From the NCBI GenBank assembly GCA_949840955.1, contig CATKXV010000007.1, forward strand, positions 57,357-121,356: a stretch of DNA of 64,000 nucleotides, written 5' to 3'. How positions within the stretch are numbered: the first letter of the stretch is position 1; every line of letters starts with the position of its first letter. The notes under the pieces are model-generated. The model did not search any database. It worked only from the letters and a program-made list of their open reading frames with translations, and had not been told where the DNA came from. A program made the position numbers and the translations under genes. Below are positions 34,281 through 44,763 of the stretch, piece by piece. Source of the stretch: an uncultured Anaeroplasmataceae bacterium. GTDB taxonomy: Bacteria > Bacillota_I > Bacilli_A > Acholeplasmatales > Anaeroplasmataceae.

Positions 34281-34787
34281 TTACCTCATTTCTAGGTTGA
34301 TAACAACCAAATCAAAAACTAAAGCTTCTACATAATGCTGATAAAGCTTATAAAAATCTGGTACAGGACGATAATACTTTAATCTTACCTTTTCATGATC
34401 ATAAATCAAGGTTTGATTAAATTCTGTCTTAGAATTCATTATTTTTTCCTTTGCAATACGAACAGTAGCTTCATTATTGTTCTTAAATACAATAAAATTG
34501 ATGACAGCCTTAGGTTCTTCTCCAATGATAGAATCAATTTTCTCCTTCATTGCGGCATATCCATAGTTTTCCTTATGAAAATCTGTTTCATCATCAACAA
34601 AAGTAAATACAAAAATTGTTCCCTTATACAGCCTTGTAAAAACCTTTACTCTAGCATCCTCATAAACCTTTATATCTCCAGCATAAGACATATTAGAAAC
34701 AAAATAATGATATGGCTTTGTTTCATATACTCCTAAGCAATCTAATTTCTCCTTTGGCTTTTTCATTCTTTTTAAGAAATCTAACAT
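34281..34787 (-). CDS. Soluble protein of unknown function
   Basis: 168 residues, mixed alpha/beta pattern, no signal or membrane segment. Not recognised. Located 54 bases after the DUF2357-like gene and 3 bases before the two-TM protein, so it is probably part of the same transcription unit. Confidence 0.75.
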   Translation of the reverse strand: MLDFLKRMKKPKEKLDCLGVYETKPYHYFVSNMSYAGDIKVYEDARVKVFTRLYKGTIFVFTFVDDETDFHKENYGYAAMKEKIDSIIGEEPKAVINFIVFKNNNEATVRIAKEKIMNSKTEFNQTLIYDHEKVRLKYYRPVPDFYKLYQHYVEALVFDLVVINLEMR

Positions 34788-34841
34788 GGAATCATCTCTT
34801 TTCTAAATATATTATACTTTCTTTTATTTCGATTGTCAAAA

Positions 34842-36389
34842 TTAAGGATGAACTTTATTACAATATGGACATAAAATCTCCATGTCTTCATTAATTGCTG
34901 TAATATTTCTAAAATACATCTGGGCTTCTAATTTTCTTTTTAAAAGCCACGCCTCTTCTTTAAAATGCCTTTTGGTAAGACCTGCTATTTTTGTATAGGA
35001 ATAAGCCTTTTTCTCTGTCGGACAATACCCATAGGAAAGAGAGGTTCTACAGGAAAGACATTCATATACAGGACGATTGGGTAAGGATGCCTCTTCATTT
35101 ATCGTTAGACTACTATGGCAAAATGGACAATCGGTTCTCTGTTGATCTGTAAGAATCATTCCACGTAATATGATCTGCTGAATTCTTCGAAAGGATTCAA
35201 TACTCATCATACTTAAAAATAGCCCCTTTGTATCCTCATATGGGGTACAGATGATATATTCATCCGCAGAATATTGTTCCTTTACAGCTGAAGCCAAGGT
35301 GGTAGTTTCCTTTAATACGGAAGGAATACACAAAAACTCATACTTTTGATCCTTTTCTATTTGAATGGATAATGCTGGTCCTACTTCTAGCTTAATATTC
35401 TTCAATTTCAGCTTCCAATTTTTAAAATGAAACTCCATAGAAAACCGAGAGAAATTAATCATTTTTTCTTCCTCACATGTGAAATTAAAATGTCCAATAG
35501 AAAAAATAAACAAAATCAAGCAGTAATGAAAATAATTCTTTTGTAAGGCCTTCATATCCACTGGCTTTATATCCTTGATAGCGCCAATATGCTCCTTGGC
35601 AAAATAAGTTGACAGCTTATAGATCTGATGGTAATCCTTATGCATGGACAAAATATTGGTTTTATGAAGCTTTATTTTTTTAGGACGAAATTGATTGTTT
35701 TTATAAACTGGACGCTTCAATCTCGGTTGAATTGTATTTAAAATAAACTGTAGACGATTTAAGCATTTGGTTGCCACTCCATAATAGGAAGAAAAATTAC
35801 GGCTATATCCTGTATGGAGCTTGCCTAGAGCTAAAAAATAATTCAAATGATTTACTCGCTCTAATATATTAATTTCTATGGTTTGATTTGTATAGATCAA
35901 TTCCTTTAAAATTCTTATATTGCTTCTTGTAAAGGATAATATATCATCTATAACCTTGCAAAACACAATGTTCTCATATATTCCATAATTATCCTCATAG
36001 GTTCTAGTTAAAAGCTTGGCGGGTTCTATCTGATTATCCTTGATATCCGTCCATAATTCACTATGGGAGGAAATATGCTGGATGGTATGATTATTGATAA
36101 TTCGAACTGCTTCTGTTGGTAAAAGGATTGTTTCATCCTTTAAATGAATAAATGGTTTAGCAAATATCTGCTTGATTGCAGGAATTCCTTGAACCAACCG
36201 ATCAATTTGAGCCTCTAATTGTTCAAAGCTAAAATCAGGCTTGATAGTAAATAAGGTTAAATCATGTACAATCGAGTAATCCAATTCAATATAGGATAAT
36301 CTCTTATATTTTTTCATAAAGGGTTCTACTACCTGATAGCTTTCTAAAAGATGATTGAGCTCTACCTGCTCTTCATAAGTATACTCCAT
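34842..36389 (-). CDS. DUF2357-like (McrC-side) protein with zinc-ribbon C-terminus
   Basis: 515 residues. The stretch PAKLLTRTYEDNYGIYENIV resembles the DUF2357 family found beside McrB-like ATPases, here tentatively. The C-terminal 110 residues hold three cysteine pairs (CPFC, CLSC, CPYC) forming zinc ribbons. No PD-(D/E)XK nuclease core is evident, so it may be a non-cleaving partner. It lies 2 bases after the membrane AAA gene, a strong sign that the two products work together. Confidence 0.65.
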   Translation of the reverse strand: MEYTYEEQVELNHLLESYQVVEPFMKKYKRLSYIELDYSIVHDLTLFTIKPDFSFEQLEAQIDRLVQGIPAIKQIFAKPFIHLKDETILLPTEAVRIINNHTIQHISSHSELWTDIKDNQIEPAKLLTRTYEDNYGIYENIVFCKVIDDILSFTRSNIRILKELIYTNQTIEINILERVNHLNYFLALGKLHTGYSRNFSSYYGVATKCLNRLQFILNTIQPRLKRPVYKNNQFRPKKIKLHKTNILSMHKDYHQIYKLSTYFAKEHIGAIKDIKPVDMKALQKNYFHYCLILFIFSIGHFNFTCEEEKMINFSRFSMEFHFKNWKLKLKNIKLEVGPALSIQIEKDQKYEFLCIPSVLKETTTLASAVKEQYSADEYIICTPYEDTKGLFLSMMSIESFRRIQQIILRGMILTDQQRTDCPFCHSSLTINEEASLPNRPVYECLSCRTSLSYGYCPTEKKAYSYTKIAGLTKRHFKEEAWLLKRKLEAQMYFRNITAINEDMEILCPYCNKVHP

Positions 36390-36391
36390 AC

Positions 36392-39088
36392 CTAATCCTC
36401 ATTGAGCTTACGTACAAATTGACTACATAAGGATAGGCCAAGCTTATCAAATTCTAAGGCCAATTCCTCCTTATTTTCAACAATTTTATATTCTAGCTTA
36501 CTTACAACCTTACTCAATACTATCTTTTCAACAGCATCATCTACTACAGCATCCTTATCTCCGAAGCAGGCACAATAGATTTTAACAAAATCCTCCATTT
36601 GCTTTAATATACGATTTCCAAAGGAAATATTATAAGGAATAAGAAGCTTTTCTACCTTAGAAATAATCTTATTATCCTCTGCCTCAAACTTATACTTCTG
36701 CTTAGCCTCCTCAAATAAATGTGCAATTTGTTCATAGGAAGCAAATTTAGGAGACAAAGGCTCACTAAAGGAATAAACCTTTGGAGCTCTTTTGTTGAAA
36801 TTCATTGTCTGGGCACGATCATAAACCTTATCACTAATTTCAAAGGTACTTTCATCCTTATTAGCTGTTCCTATAAACCAAACATTGGTTGGAATTTTTA
36901 TGGTATGTCCATCCACAAGACCATAATACTCATGGGGCTGTTCTTGAACTATACGGGATAACTTAACATTTAAAAGCTTAATTTCTCGTTTATCCTCTTC
37001 ATTTTCCATTAGGGATAAGAAATCTGAAAAATAATATTCGATTCGACTTAAATTCATTTCATCTAAAACAATAAATGTAGGAACACTTGGATTTAATTTA
37101 GCTTTATAAAGGCACTGTGTAAACTTTTTAGGAGTATAGCATTTACTGAATTCATTATAATATCCTAAAAGCTCATTTTTATCACGCCATGAGGACTCAA
37201 CCTCAACAATATCACAGGTCCCCATGATAGCTTCTGCAAAGATTTTAGGAAGACTTGTTTTTCCTGTACCACTCATTCCCTGTAGGATGGCTAATCTCGA
37301 AGCCCCTAATCCTGCAACAAAGGTTGCAATATCCTCTAAGGAATAAGAAAGATGGAGTCTACTTTCTCTAGCATAATCTACAATAAACCGAACCAAATTA
37401 GGCAAGGTTATTGTATCAAATTGACTTTGATGTCTATGCTCTAAGGCTGATTTATATAGCTCTATTTTAGAATCAAGCTCTGTAAAAGCTGGACAAGCAT
37501 CAAAATCTATTGGAAGGGAAGCATTACTAGGAGCAGGGCTTCCTGTTCCTCCCCTAGAGCCTAACGCTGAATCCTTTGAAAGCTTTAAAATAGATTCATC
37601 GGCAATATGATGGTTTAATTGTCCTCTAAATATCATAATCAAAAAGATGATGAAACTTGCAATAAAAAGATAGATAGTTTGACAGGAAATGGCATAGGTA
37701 TACTCTGTTGGCATGGTAATATGAAATGCATCTAATAAAGCAGAGATGGTCTCCTCATTTACTTTTTGGGCAATTCTAAAGTACATTCCAAATAATCCCA
37801 ATAATAACATAAATATAACATTGGTTATTGCTGTAACCTTTACCACCTTATAATAATCCTTATATTTTGCAAAGAAACTTGAAATGGATAAAATACACAA
37901 AACACTAGAGGTTATAAGAACAGCTAGAACTAGAAAAGATAAAATCTGAAAGCCCCCTCCTAGATCCTTATAGGTTGTTAATAGCTTATAGCCAGTCAAA
38001 ACTACACTTTTTTTAAAAAAGGAGGATTTAAAATCAATTTGAAGTACATTTAAAAATAAGCAAAGGAAGGTACAAACCGTTAATAAAATAATATAAAGTA
38101 AAGGCTCAAAATAAAAGGTCTTTCCCTTATCCTTTGGTTCTATTTCTAAATCAGAGCTTAATTTTCCTTGAAAGATAGAATATACAATTAATAAGAGTAA
38201 GGATAAAACAAAGGGTACACAGGTTGCTGGATATAGGGTTGCTTTTTTAATAAAGCAAATAAAAAATCCTGTGATAAAGAAAACTAACGTTAATCCAACA
38301 TTTCCATATAAGCTTGATTTTGAAACCAAGGCTAACGATTTATCCTTTCTAAAATATGAGGAAATTGTCGATATAAAATAAATAAAGCTTGTAATAAATA
38401 ACAAAAACATAAGAATAAATATGATAGAAAAATAGGCTTCATATCTAGTCTTTCCTAAGGAATTAATCAATATATAGGTTGTAGATATTCCATCTTCAGT
38501 TGTTACCTTATAAATTGGCATGAAAAAGATTAAAGAAGCAAAAATCATAGATAATCCTTCAATGATTAAAATACATCTTTTATAAACTTTATCCTGCTTA
38601 GATTCTACTTCTTTCTTTTCCACTACCTTTGCTTCTCTTCCATAGATAAGGAAAATAGCTAAACATACAGACATCAGCAAAAGATTCAATACTGAAAGCA
38701 CGATTGCTCCAGCAGACAGCATCTTTACTGCAACATGCATAATAATTAGAATAACCTGTAAACCTATCTGATACGGAATTGAAAAATAATATCCGATTTT
38801 CTTACGCTTGAGTACATGTAATACAATGCTTGAAATCGTCAACAGAAATCCAACAAAAAACAAAACAACAAGAGCAATAGATAAGTACTTTGTAGTATAC
38901 ATAGAATCATAGACAGAGCTATATTCTATAATAAAACCGTCATTCGAATATCCCATAGAGCTCCAAACAGATTCTCCTGTAGTCCTTAATCTTAAAGAAT
39001 AAAGGATCAGTGTAAAAAGAAAATTAACAAAAAAGAAAGTAGAATAGACTATCTGCTCTCCATATTTATAATTCAAGATTTTTTTCAT
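36392..39088 (-). CDS. Multi-TM protein fused to an McrB-like AAA+ ATPase
   Basis: About 898 residues from ATG 39088, where GGAGG is 8 bases upstream (ATG 39103 is possible). Roughly eleven membrane helices fill the first 500 residues. A cytoplasmic AAA+ domain follows with Walker A LQGMSGTGKTS near 607 and Walker B VLDEMNLSRIE near 671, the form typical of McrB/AAA_5 ATPases, and GTANKDESTFEISDKVYDRA. McrB usually threads with McrC on methylated DNA; here a membrane tether and a zinc-ribbon partner suggest a different target. No ATPase of this layout is known to me by name. Confidence 0.85.
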   Translation of the reverse strand: MKKILNYKYGEQIVYSTFFFVNFLFTLILYSLRLRTTGESVWSSMGYSNDGFIIEYSSVYDSMYTTKYLSIALVVLFFVGFLLTISSIVLHVLKRKKIGYYFSIPYQIGLQVILIIMHVAVKMLSAGAIVLSVLNLLLMSVCLAIFLIYGREAKVVEKKEVESKQDKVYKRCILIIEGLSMIFASLIFFMPIYKVTTEDGISTTYILINSLGKTRYEAYFSIIFILMFLLFITSFIYFISTISSYFRKDKSLALVSKSSLYGNVGLTLVFFITGFFICFIKKATLYPATCVPFVLSLLLLIVYSIFQGKLSSDLEIEPKDKGKTFYFEPLLYIILLTVCTFLCLFLNVLQIDFKSSFFKKSVVLTGYKLLTTYKDLGGGFQILSFLVLAVLITSSVLCILSISSFFAKYKDYYKVVKVTAITNVIFMLLLGLFGMYFRIAQKVNEETISALLDAFHITMPTEYTYAISCQTIYLFIASFIIFLIMIFRGQLNHHIADESILKLSKDSALGSRGGTGSPAPSNASLPIDFDACPAFTELDSKIELYKSALEHRHQSQFDTITLPNLVRFIVDYARESRLHLSYSLEDIATFVAGLGASRLAILQGMSGTGKTSLPKIFAEAIMGTCDIVEVESSWRDKNELLGYYNEFSKCYTPKKFTQCLYKAKLNPSVPTFIVLDEMNLSRIEYYFSDFLSLMENEEDKREIKLLNVKLSRIVQEQPHEYYGLVDGHTIKIPTNVWFIGTANKDESTFEISDKVYDRAQTMNFNKRAPKVYSFSEPLSPKFASYEQIAHLFEEAKQKYKFEAEDNKIISKVEKLLIPYNISFGNRILKQMEDFVKIYCACFGDKDAVVDDAVEKIVLSKVVSKLEYKIVENKEELALEFDKLGLSLCSQFVRKLNED

Positions 39089-39161
39089 AGGCGTGTCCTC
39101 CACATAAGTAATTTAATTATACTAAAAAATGTATGGATAAGCAACTTTTAAAAAGAAATAC

Positions 39162-39190
39162 TTAACAAATCAAAAAAACTATGCTACTAT
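39162..39190 (+). promoter_or_regulatory. Promoter of the S66 peptidase gene
   Basis: TTAACA (39162-39167), 17-base spacer, TACTAT (39185-39190), with GGAGG before ATG 39215. Confidence 0.65.
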
Positions 39191-39214
39191 GGTATTAATC
39201 TTGGAGGAAATTAT

Positions 39215-40210
39215 ATGAAGCCATCATTTTTAACGAAAAAATCAAAAATATATCTTGTTGCTCCTTCCTTTGGATGTACAACTTCTCCTTATGAGGAAAG
39301 ATTAAAGAAAGCAATCATTCAATTAAAAAGCTTAGGTCATGAGGTTATTGTAGGTCCAAACTGCTTTTCAGCCCTTGGAAAATGTGCCTCTAATACCCCT
39401 GAGCTTCGAGCCAAAGAATTTATGGAAGCATATAGAAGCGATGCAGATGCGATCTTTTCTGTTGGTGGTGGAGAGCTAATGTACGAGATTTTAGATTTTA
39501 TTGATTTTGAAGAAATAAAAAAACTACCTCCCAAATGGTTTGTTGGATTTTCTGATAATACAAATCTAACATTTACCTTGACAACATTGTGTGAATTAGA
39601 AACAATATATGGTGCTTGTGCAGGGCATTTTCATTTTGAAAAATATACCTATGATGTATTCGATACCTATCAAATGCTTCAAGGAAAAAAAGACTTTAAA
39701 GGATATCCAAAATATGAATCCATTTCGGATAATACAGATCCTTTTTCAAATTATACCTTGGACACAAAAAAGGTTATAACACCTTACCATTATTCTAAAC
39801 CCTTTTCTGGAACTTTACTTGGCGGAAATTTAGATTGTATGCAGCTTCTTTGTGGTACTCCTTATGATAAGGTAAAGGAATATACAATCCAACATAAAGA
39901 AGGAATTATCTTTTATTTTGAAGCCTGTGATTTAAATGTGGTAGGAATCAAAAGAGCTCTTCTACAATTAAAAAGATCCTCTTGGTTCCACAATATAAAA
40001 GGCTTCCTAGTAGGAAGACCCTTATGTATTGGAGCTGAATTTGCTGGAGTAAATCATATAAACGCCTGTATAGATATCTTAGAAGAATACAACGTCCCTA
40101 TTCTTTTAGATATAGATTTAGGCCATTTAGCCCCTTCTTTGCCATTTAATAATGGTGCCTATGCAACGATAGAATATAAGAAAAACAACATTTTTATTAC
40201 ATATAAATAA
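39215..40210 (+). CDS. S66-family peptidase (LD-carboxypeptidase / MccF-like)
   Basis: 331 residues. The nucleophile Ser lies in GFSDNTNL, with Glu in the region ACDLNVVG and His in IDLGHLAP; SVGGGELMYEIL is the typical N-terminal segment. The family includes LdcA, which removes the terminal D-Ala of muropeptides, and MccF, which inactivates microcin C. It is monocistronic on the plus strand, so either role remains open. The mutant-free triad suggests activity. Confidence 0.9.
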   Translation: MKPSFLTKKSKIYLVAPSFGCTTSPYEERLKKAIIQLKSLGHEVIVGPNCFSALGKCASNTPELRAKEFMEAYRSDADAIFSVGGGELMYEILDFIDFEEIKKLPPKWFVGFSDNTNLTFTLTTLCELETIYGACAGHFHFEKYTYDVFDTYQMLQGKKDFKGYPKYESISDNTDPFSNYTLDTKKVITPYHYSKPFSGTLLGGNLDCMQLLCGTPYDKVKEYTIQHKEGIIFYFEACDLNVVGIKRALLQLKRSSWFHNIKGFLVGRPLCIGAEFAGVNHINACIDILEEYNVPILLDIDLGHLAPSLPFNNGAYATIEYKKNNIFITYK

Positions 40211-40410
40211 TAACATTTAAGTTCTTAATTAATAGGTAAAAACTCGGATAAGTTATTTTAATATTATCTAAGGGTAAGCCCTATAGTTATCGTATTGAAC
40301 TTGACTAAATTTTAATTTATTCCATCAAGGATGATGTTCTTATTTTAGTATTAAATAGAGTTGATAGTCATTCAGATCTTTTCAAATGAGGGTTTTCCCT
40401 CATTTTTTTA
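40211..40410 (+). other. Gap with intrinsic terminator, possible 3' UTR or small RNA
   Basis: No credible ORF is present between 40210 and 40571. A clean terminator (AAATGAGGG-TTTT-CCCTCATTT then T run) ends at 40410, about 200 bases after the S66 stop. Either the S66 mRNA has a long 3' UTR or a small plus-strand RNA ends here. Confidence 0.45.
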
Positions 40411-40480
40411 TTTGGTTGAGTTGATTATAGAGTAAAATATTCTCTTCAATTATATTTGATTTTTTTATAATAAGCTTTTT

Positions 40481-40529
40481 AAAAAGAAAAGTACTACTCT
40501 CTTGGGTTTTACACAATGAATAGTACTTT
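40481..40529 (-). terminator. Terminator of the second accessory block
   Basis: AAAGTACTA/TAGTACTTT arms (40488-40496, 40521-40529), followed on the minus strand by TTCTTTTT. Confidence 0.6.
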
Positions 40530-40571
40530 GCAATTAAAAACATCACTTTTCTTAAATTATTATTAATGCGT

Positions 40572-41387
40572 CTATTTTTTCAAGACTTTACTTCTTATTA
40601 AGAACGATACAACACCACAGCATAAAACAAATAAGGATAATACTAAAGATAATAGTAAAAAGCCTATAAGATAACTTCCACCCAACAATATATATTGAAT
40701 ATAATGTGTATAAATTACAGGGGAGGCATAATACAATATAAAATTTACTATAAGCAACATAATTACTAAAATAGGAATTGCAATTAAACTTCCTTTAATA
40801 TCCGCACCGCTTAAATTCATATGTAAAGCAATACAAAAACTAATAATTAAAAATATCCACCATCTTATATCAGTTAAATTTCCCGCCATAAAACTAGTTA
40901 TAAACCCTTCTAATGTCATAAATAAAGCCGATGGAATTATATCATAGCTTCCTTTGTTCAAAACTAATGACAGTTTATCTATATAATTCGACATATTTAA
41001 ATAAACATTAGGAACTAATAAATTTAATAAGAAATAGAGAAATAAGGTTCCTCCAATTATAGGAGCAACTCCTATAAAATAATTCCCAATTTGGTGGTAT
41101 ATATTTCTTTGATTATAAGAATGATTTACATATCCTAGAATTCCCGTTTCTTCATCAATTTGAAATAATTTAATTTCTGTGATTTTATGAAAGAATATCA
41201 AGCAAAAGAAAGCATGGCTTAATTCATGTATAGGTGTTCCTATTATTCCAGTTGCATAACAGACTATTCTATTCCCATTCACACATCTATAGAATAGTCT
41301 ATTCATTAATGAAATTAAAAAGCAAACAAAATATACAGCACCAATAAATATTATAATTTGTATTACTGTATTAACCAAAGGTATCAT
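40572..41387 (-). CDS. Membrane protein with HExxH motif, M50-like
   Basis: 271 residues with about six or seven membrane helices. HELSH near residue 53 lies at a helix, the zinc motif position of M50-type or related membrane metalloproteases, but I see no clear third-ligand LDG motif, so activity is not certain. It starts 7 bases after the fibronectin-like lipoprotein gene, suggesting a role in processing or handling its neighbours. Confidence 0.75.
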   Translation of the reverse strand: MIPLVNTVIQIIIFIGAVYFVCFLISLMNRLFYRCVNGNRIVCYATGIIGTPIHELSHAFFCLIFFHKITEIKLFQIDEETGILGYVNHSYNQRNIYHQIGNYFIGVAPIIGGTLFLYFLLNLLVPNVYLNMSNYIDKLSLVLNKGSYDIIPSALFMTLEGFITSFMAGNLTDIRWWIFLIISFCIALHMNLSGADIKGSLIAIPILVIMLLIVNFILYYASPVIYTHYIQYILLGGSYLIGFLLLSLVLSLFVLCCGVVSFLIRSKVLKK

Positions 41388-41394
41388 ATTTTAA

Positions 41395-44300
41395 TTAATG
41401 TAAAGCACTTGTCCATTCATGAGTTACTTTTGCTGACGTTACTGATGCATTTCCTGTAACATTTACATTAGCTTTTAAAGTCCCTTTAGCTTGCAATTCA
41501 ATTGTCATAAACCGAACTGACGAATATTCAAGATTCATCGTTTCTCCACTGGAATTCGTTACTTGAATGCCCTTAGATAAATCTAAAGTCGCTGTATTCG
41601 TTTGAATTACACCCTTTGCTGTATAGGTCTCATTATCTGTTCCCACAAAATAAAAGGTATAGATATATCCACTAGCATCTGCAATTTTTCCCCATTTGAT
41701 AACGCCATCTACATTTACTTCTATCGTACTTTCTGTTGGATAGCCTAATAAGGTAAGAGTGGCGGTTGAAGCAGATCTAGAATCAGAATAATATACTTCT
41801 TCTTCATCAAATCCACCACCTTTTGCATAAACATAAATGTCTATTTTTCCAGATGTATTTGGATTGAAATTAAAACTTGAATTGGCTGAGAAATGTTCTG
41901 TCCCACCTATAACATAACAATATCCAGTTGCGTATAAAGAAGGTGTAGTTACTTCTACTAATATATCAACAGTTTCATCATAATAATCCGCACCATAACT
42001 ATATGCAAACACTGGTGTAGTTAATTGTTTAACGACTTGAGTATATTCAAAAGTTTTAGAATTAATAGTTGTGTTACCCCCATCACCTTGAGCATATACT
42101 TTCACATCATGTGTACCAAGAACGTCATAATGAGGGGAATAGTAATATTTAGAACCAGCTTTATGAATATCAGTTGAAACTATTTTTCCATCTATATTTA
42201 ATACATATCCAGAAGCACTAGCAACACTATTCCATTCATATTTATTTTCAGAAGTATTTACTGTAAAACAAGGAGTTTCAAGCTTTTGTATTTCTTTACT
42301 TGAAGTAGGATCAGAATTAATATATCTTATACCATCACCAATCGCTGTAATATTAAAGGAATAAGCACCTGCATCTAAATTAGATAAAGGATAAGATAAT
42401 CCTGCAAATTCACCATTATAAATTTCTCTCGTAGCCTCATTTGCAATCTTATATGTTGGCATAAATGTAGCTGAGGCATTTAGATTAGAGGGGCTATTCC
42501 ATGACATATTTTCATTTGTAAATGTAATATTTGTAGGGGCCTCTAATTTAATGAAAGTATAATTTGCACCTGCACGAGATGTCATATAGTAAATTGTTTT
42601 TTGTTCATCAGCAAAATAATTTCCAATACTATGCATATAAACAATTGTTGCTTGGGTAGTAATATATTCTTTAATATTTGTAGTTTTATCAACTGTTAAA
42701 GCTTCACTGCGCCCTGTAATGATTGCCTTATAGCTTGTTGCATGATTATCACCAACAAATTTTAAAACACCATCAGATTCATCAGTCGTAATTTCTAAAT
42801 TATATGGGCTAGTTAAACGAATAACCTGTATAGATGTAGAATAAGTTGATGCCAACACCTCGTGTCCATTTCCACTTGAACAAACTTTTACTTCATAGCT
42901 TCCCTCTCTAATAGCATCTAAAGCATATTCTGTTCCACCTGATGCATAATTATTTCCACCAATATTTACATTATATCCATAATCATGATTCGTTCCAGTG
43001 AAACTATAGATTGCACTAAAATCATCTGTTCCAGTAATTGTAGGATTTAATGGAGTTGCAAGTACAGTAATATTAAATCCAGATGAGGATGAGATCTCTC
43101 CCATAATAGAGTTTAAAGTTATTGTTTTTCCATCAGAAGAAATACTACCCATACTTTGAACATAGTAGGCAAGTGATACTTCTCTTGTATTTCCACTTTC
43201 AACTATATCTGTAACTCTAAATTGAGTTTCACTACTATTTTGAATCATAGTTTCATTTTGATATAGTCTATAACTTGTAGCCCCTGTAACTTTATCAAAG
43301 CTTACCGTAAAACCATTTTCTAGATTATTAGGATTACTGATAATTTTATTATTAGAAATCGTTGGTGCCTCAAGACGCTTTACTGTAATAGGTGTTGAAT
43401 ATGCACTATCATATACACCTGCACTACCATCAGAAATTGCTTTCACCTTAATTACATATGTACCAGTAGCTGCAAAAGCACTAGAATAAAAATTATTGGT
43501 TTTACCTAAACTTCCTTCATCGACTTGACCATTAGGCAATGTAACATTATAAGCATATCCTACTGCTTGGTCTATACTTTGCCATTGGATTGCATTTACT
43601 GCATCCTTGCCATTTACATCAACACCTGCTGTCCATGCAATTTGTGGTGCTGGTAAAATATAAACTGGAACTGGTGTTGACCAATCTGCAAAATAAGCCG
43701 TATCTTTGCTATTTCCTACAGGTAAAATACTAATATTATATTGTGTACCAGAGGACAACTTGTCATAAGTTGTTCCTTGAACAGCGATTGGAGTTGAGGA
43801 AGAGCTTAAAAGCTTAATTTGATAGCTTGTTGCGTTTTCTACTGGATTCCATACTAAAGCACCGTTTTCTATTGTTACACCATTTACTATACTTAAATAG
43901 ACAAACGATTTTTGTGCAGATTCTTCTCCATCAAACGTACTAATGTGGTTACCAATGGCTTGTACAGATACATTGAAGCCTTCCTTATTTGCATCATATG
44001 TATATTCATTTGTTTCAGTCTCAAAAGATTTTCCATTAATTGTAACTTTATATTTAGTAGCACTAGCAATGCTATTCCACTTTATAACTCCATTATTATA
44101 GGTGATAGTATCAATATTAGTCGAACCTAATTTATTAATAGAAACAGTTTCACTCCATGATGAGTAATAGTATACATTTGTTGTATTACTTTTAATAGGT
44201 TTTACCTTAATACTATGCGCTTTCCCAGGAATCACATCCTCATAAATAGGTGTAGGAACAGTACCAACAGATACTCCATCAACCATAACCTCATATCCAG

Positions 44301-44703
44301 TTGCACCATTAACTTCATTCCACGTTACTTTTCCATCATCTGCAACAGATAAAGTAATATCAGATGAAAGTTTAGAAAAAGTCATAGTTACAAGATTTGA
44401 ATCCGTGAATAGTCCATCACTTTTTGCTGTAATATGAAATCCAAATTCATCCTTTTCAGAACTATATGTAACATTATTTGTATAAACCTTTGATTCAGCG
44501 CCTTCATCAAATGATACTAAGTAATAGTCTGCATTCGTTACAAAATCCCAAGAAACCTTTGACGTTTCTATATCATATTGAAATCCTGTTGGATTGTCTA
44601 AAGTAGTTAATTCTACTATGTTATCTTTACTACATGATGTGATAAGCAAACACAAACATGCTAATAGAAATGTAGGAATTAATATCCTTTTTATTTTATT
44701 CAT
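41395..44703 (-). CDS. Lipoprotein with many fibronectin-III-like repeats
   Basis: 1102 residues. The N-terminus is a lipoprotein signal with lipobox LITSC (Cys24). The rest is a series of domains of about 80-95 residues with the pattern WN...A..Y.V...G and periodic KVKAI/SVQAIG strands, like Fn3. Some ten copies are visible. It is surface anchored by lipid, probably adhesive. It is the middle gene of a three-gene block, 60 bases after the InlB/GGx lipoprotein gene. Confidence 0.88.
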   Translation of the reverse strand: MNKIKRILIPTFLLACLCLLITSCSKDNIVELTTLDNPTGFQYDIETSKVSWDFVTNADYYLVSFDEGAESKVYTNNVTYSSEKDEFGFHITAKSDGLFTDSNLVTMTFSKLSSDITLSVADDGKVTWNEVNGATGYEVMVDGVSVGTVPTPIYEDVIPGKAHSIKVKPIKSNTTNVYYYSSWSETVSINKLGSTNIDTITYNNGVIKWNSIASATKYKVTINGKSFETETNEYTYDANKEGFNVSVQAIGNHISTFDGEESAQKSFVYLSIVNGVTIENGALVWNPVENATSYQIKLLSSSSTPIAVQGTTYDKLSSGTQYNISILPVGNSKDTAYFADWSTPVPVYILPAPQIAWTAGVDVNGKDAVNAIQWQSIDQAVGYAYNVTLPNGQVDEGSLGKTNNFYSSAFAATGTYVIKVKAISDGSAGVYDSAYSTPITVKRLEAPTISNNKIISNPNNLENGFTVSFDKVTGATSYRLYQNETMIQNSSETQFRVTDIVESGNTREVSLAYYVQSMGSISSDGKTITLNSIMGEISSSSGFNITVLATPLNPTITGTDDFSAIYSFTGTNHDYGYNVNIGGNNYASGGTEYALDAIREGSYEVKVCSSGNGHEVLASTYSTSIQVIRLTSPYNLEITTDESDGVLKFVGDNHATSYKAIITGRSEALTVDKTTNIKEYITTQATIVYMHSIGNYFADEQKTIYYMTSRAGANYTFIKLEAPTNITFTNENMSWNSPSNLNASATFMPTYKIANEATREIYNGEFAGLSYPLSNLDAGAYSFNITAIGDGIRYINSDPTSSKEIQKLETPCFTVNTSENKYEWNSVASASGYVLNIDGKIVSTDIHKAGSKYYYSPHYDVLGTHDVKVYAQGDGGNTTINSKTFEYTQVVKQLTTPVFAYSYGADYYDETVDILVEVTTPSLYATGYCYVIGGTEHFSANSSFNFNPNTSGKIDIYVYAKGGGFDEEEVYYSDSRSASTATLTLLGYPTESTIEVNVDGVIKWGKIADASGYIYTFYFVGTDNETYTAKGVIQTNTATLDLSKGIQVTNSSGETMNLEYSSVRFMTIELQAKGTLKANVNVTGNASVTSAKVTHEWTSALH

Positions 44704-44763
44704 GTATTTTTTCTCCTTTTTTAATTACTTATATCTCCCTTTAATATGATACTTCTAATAAAT

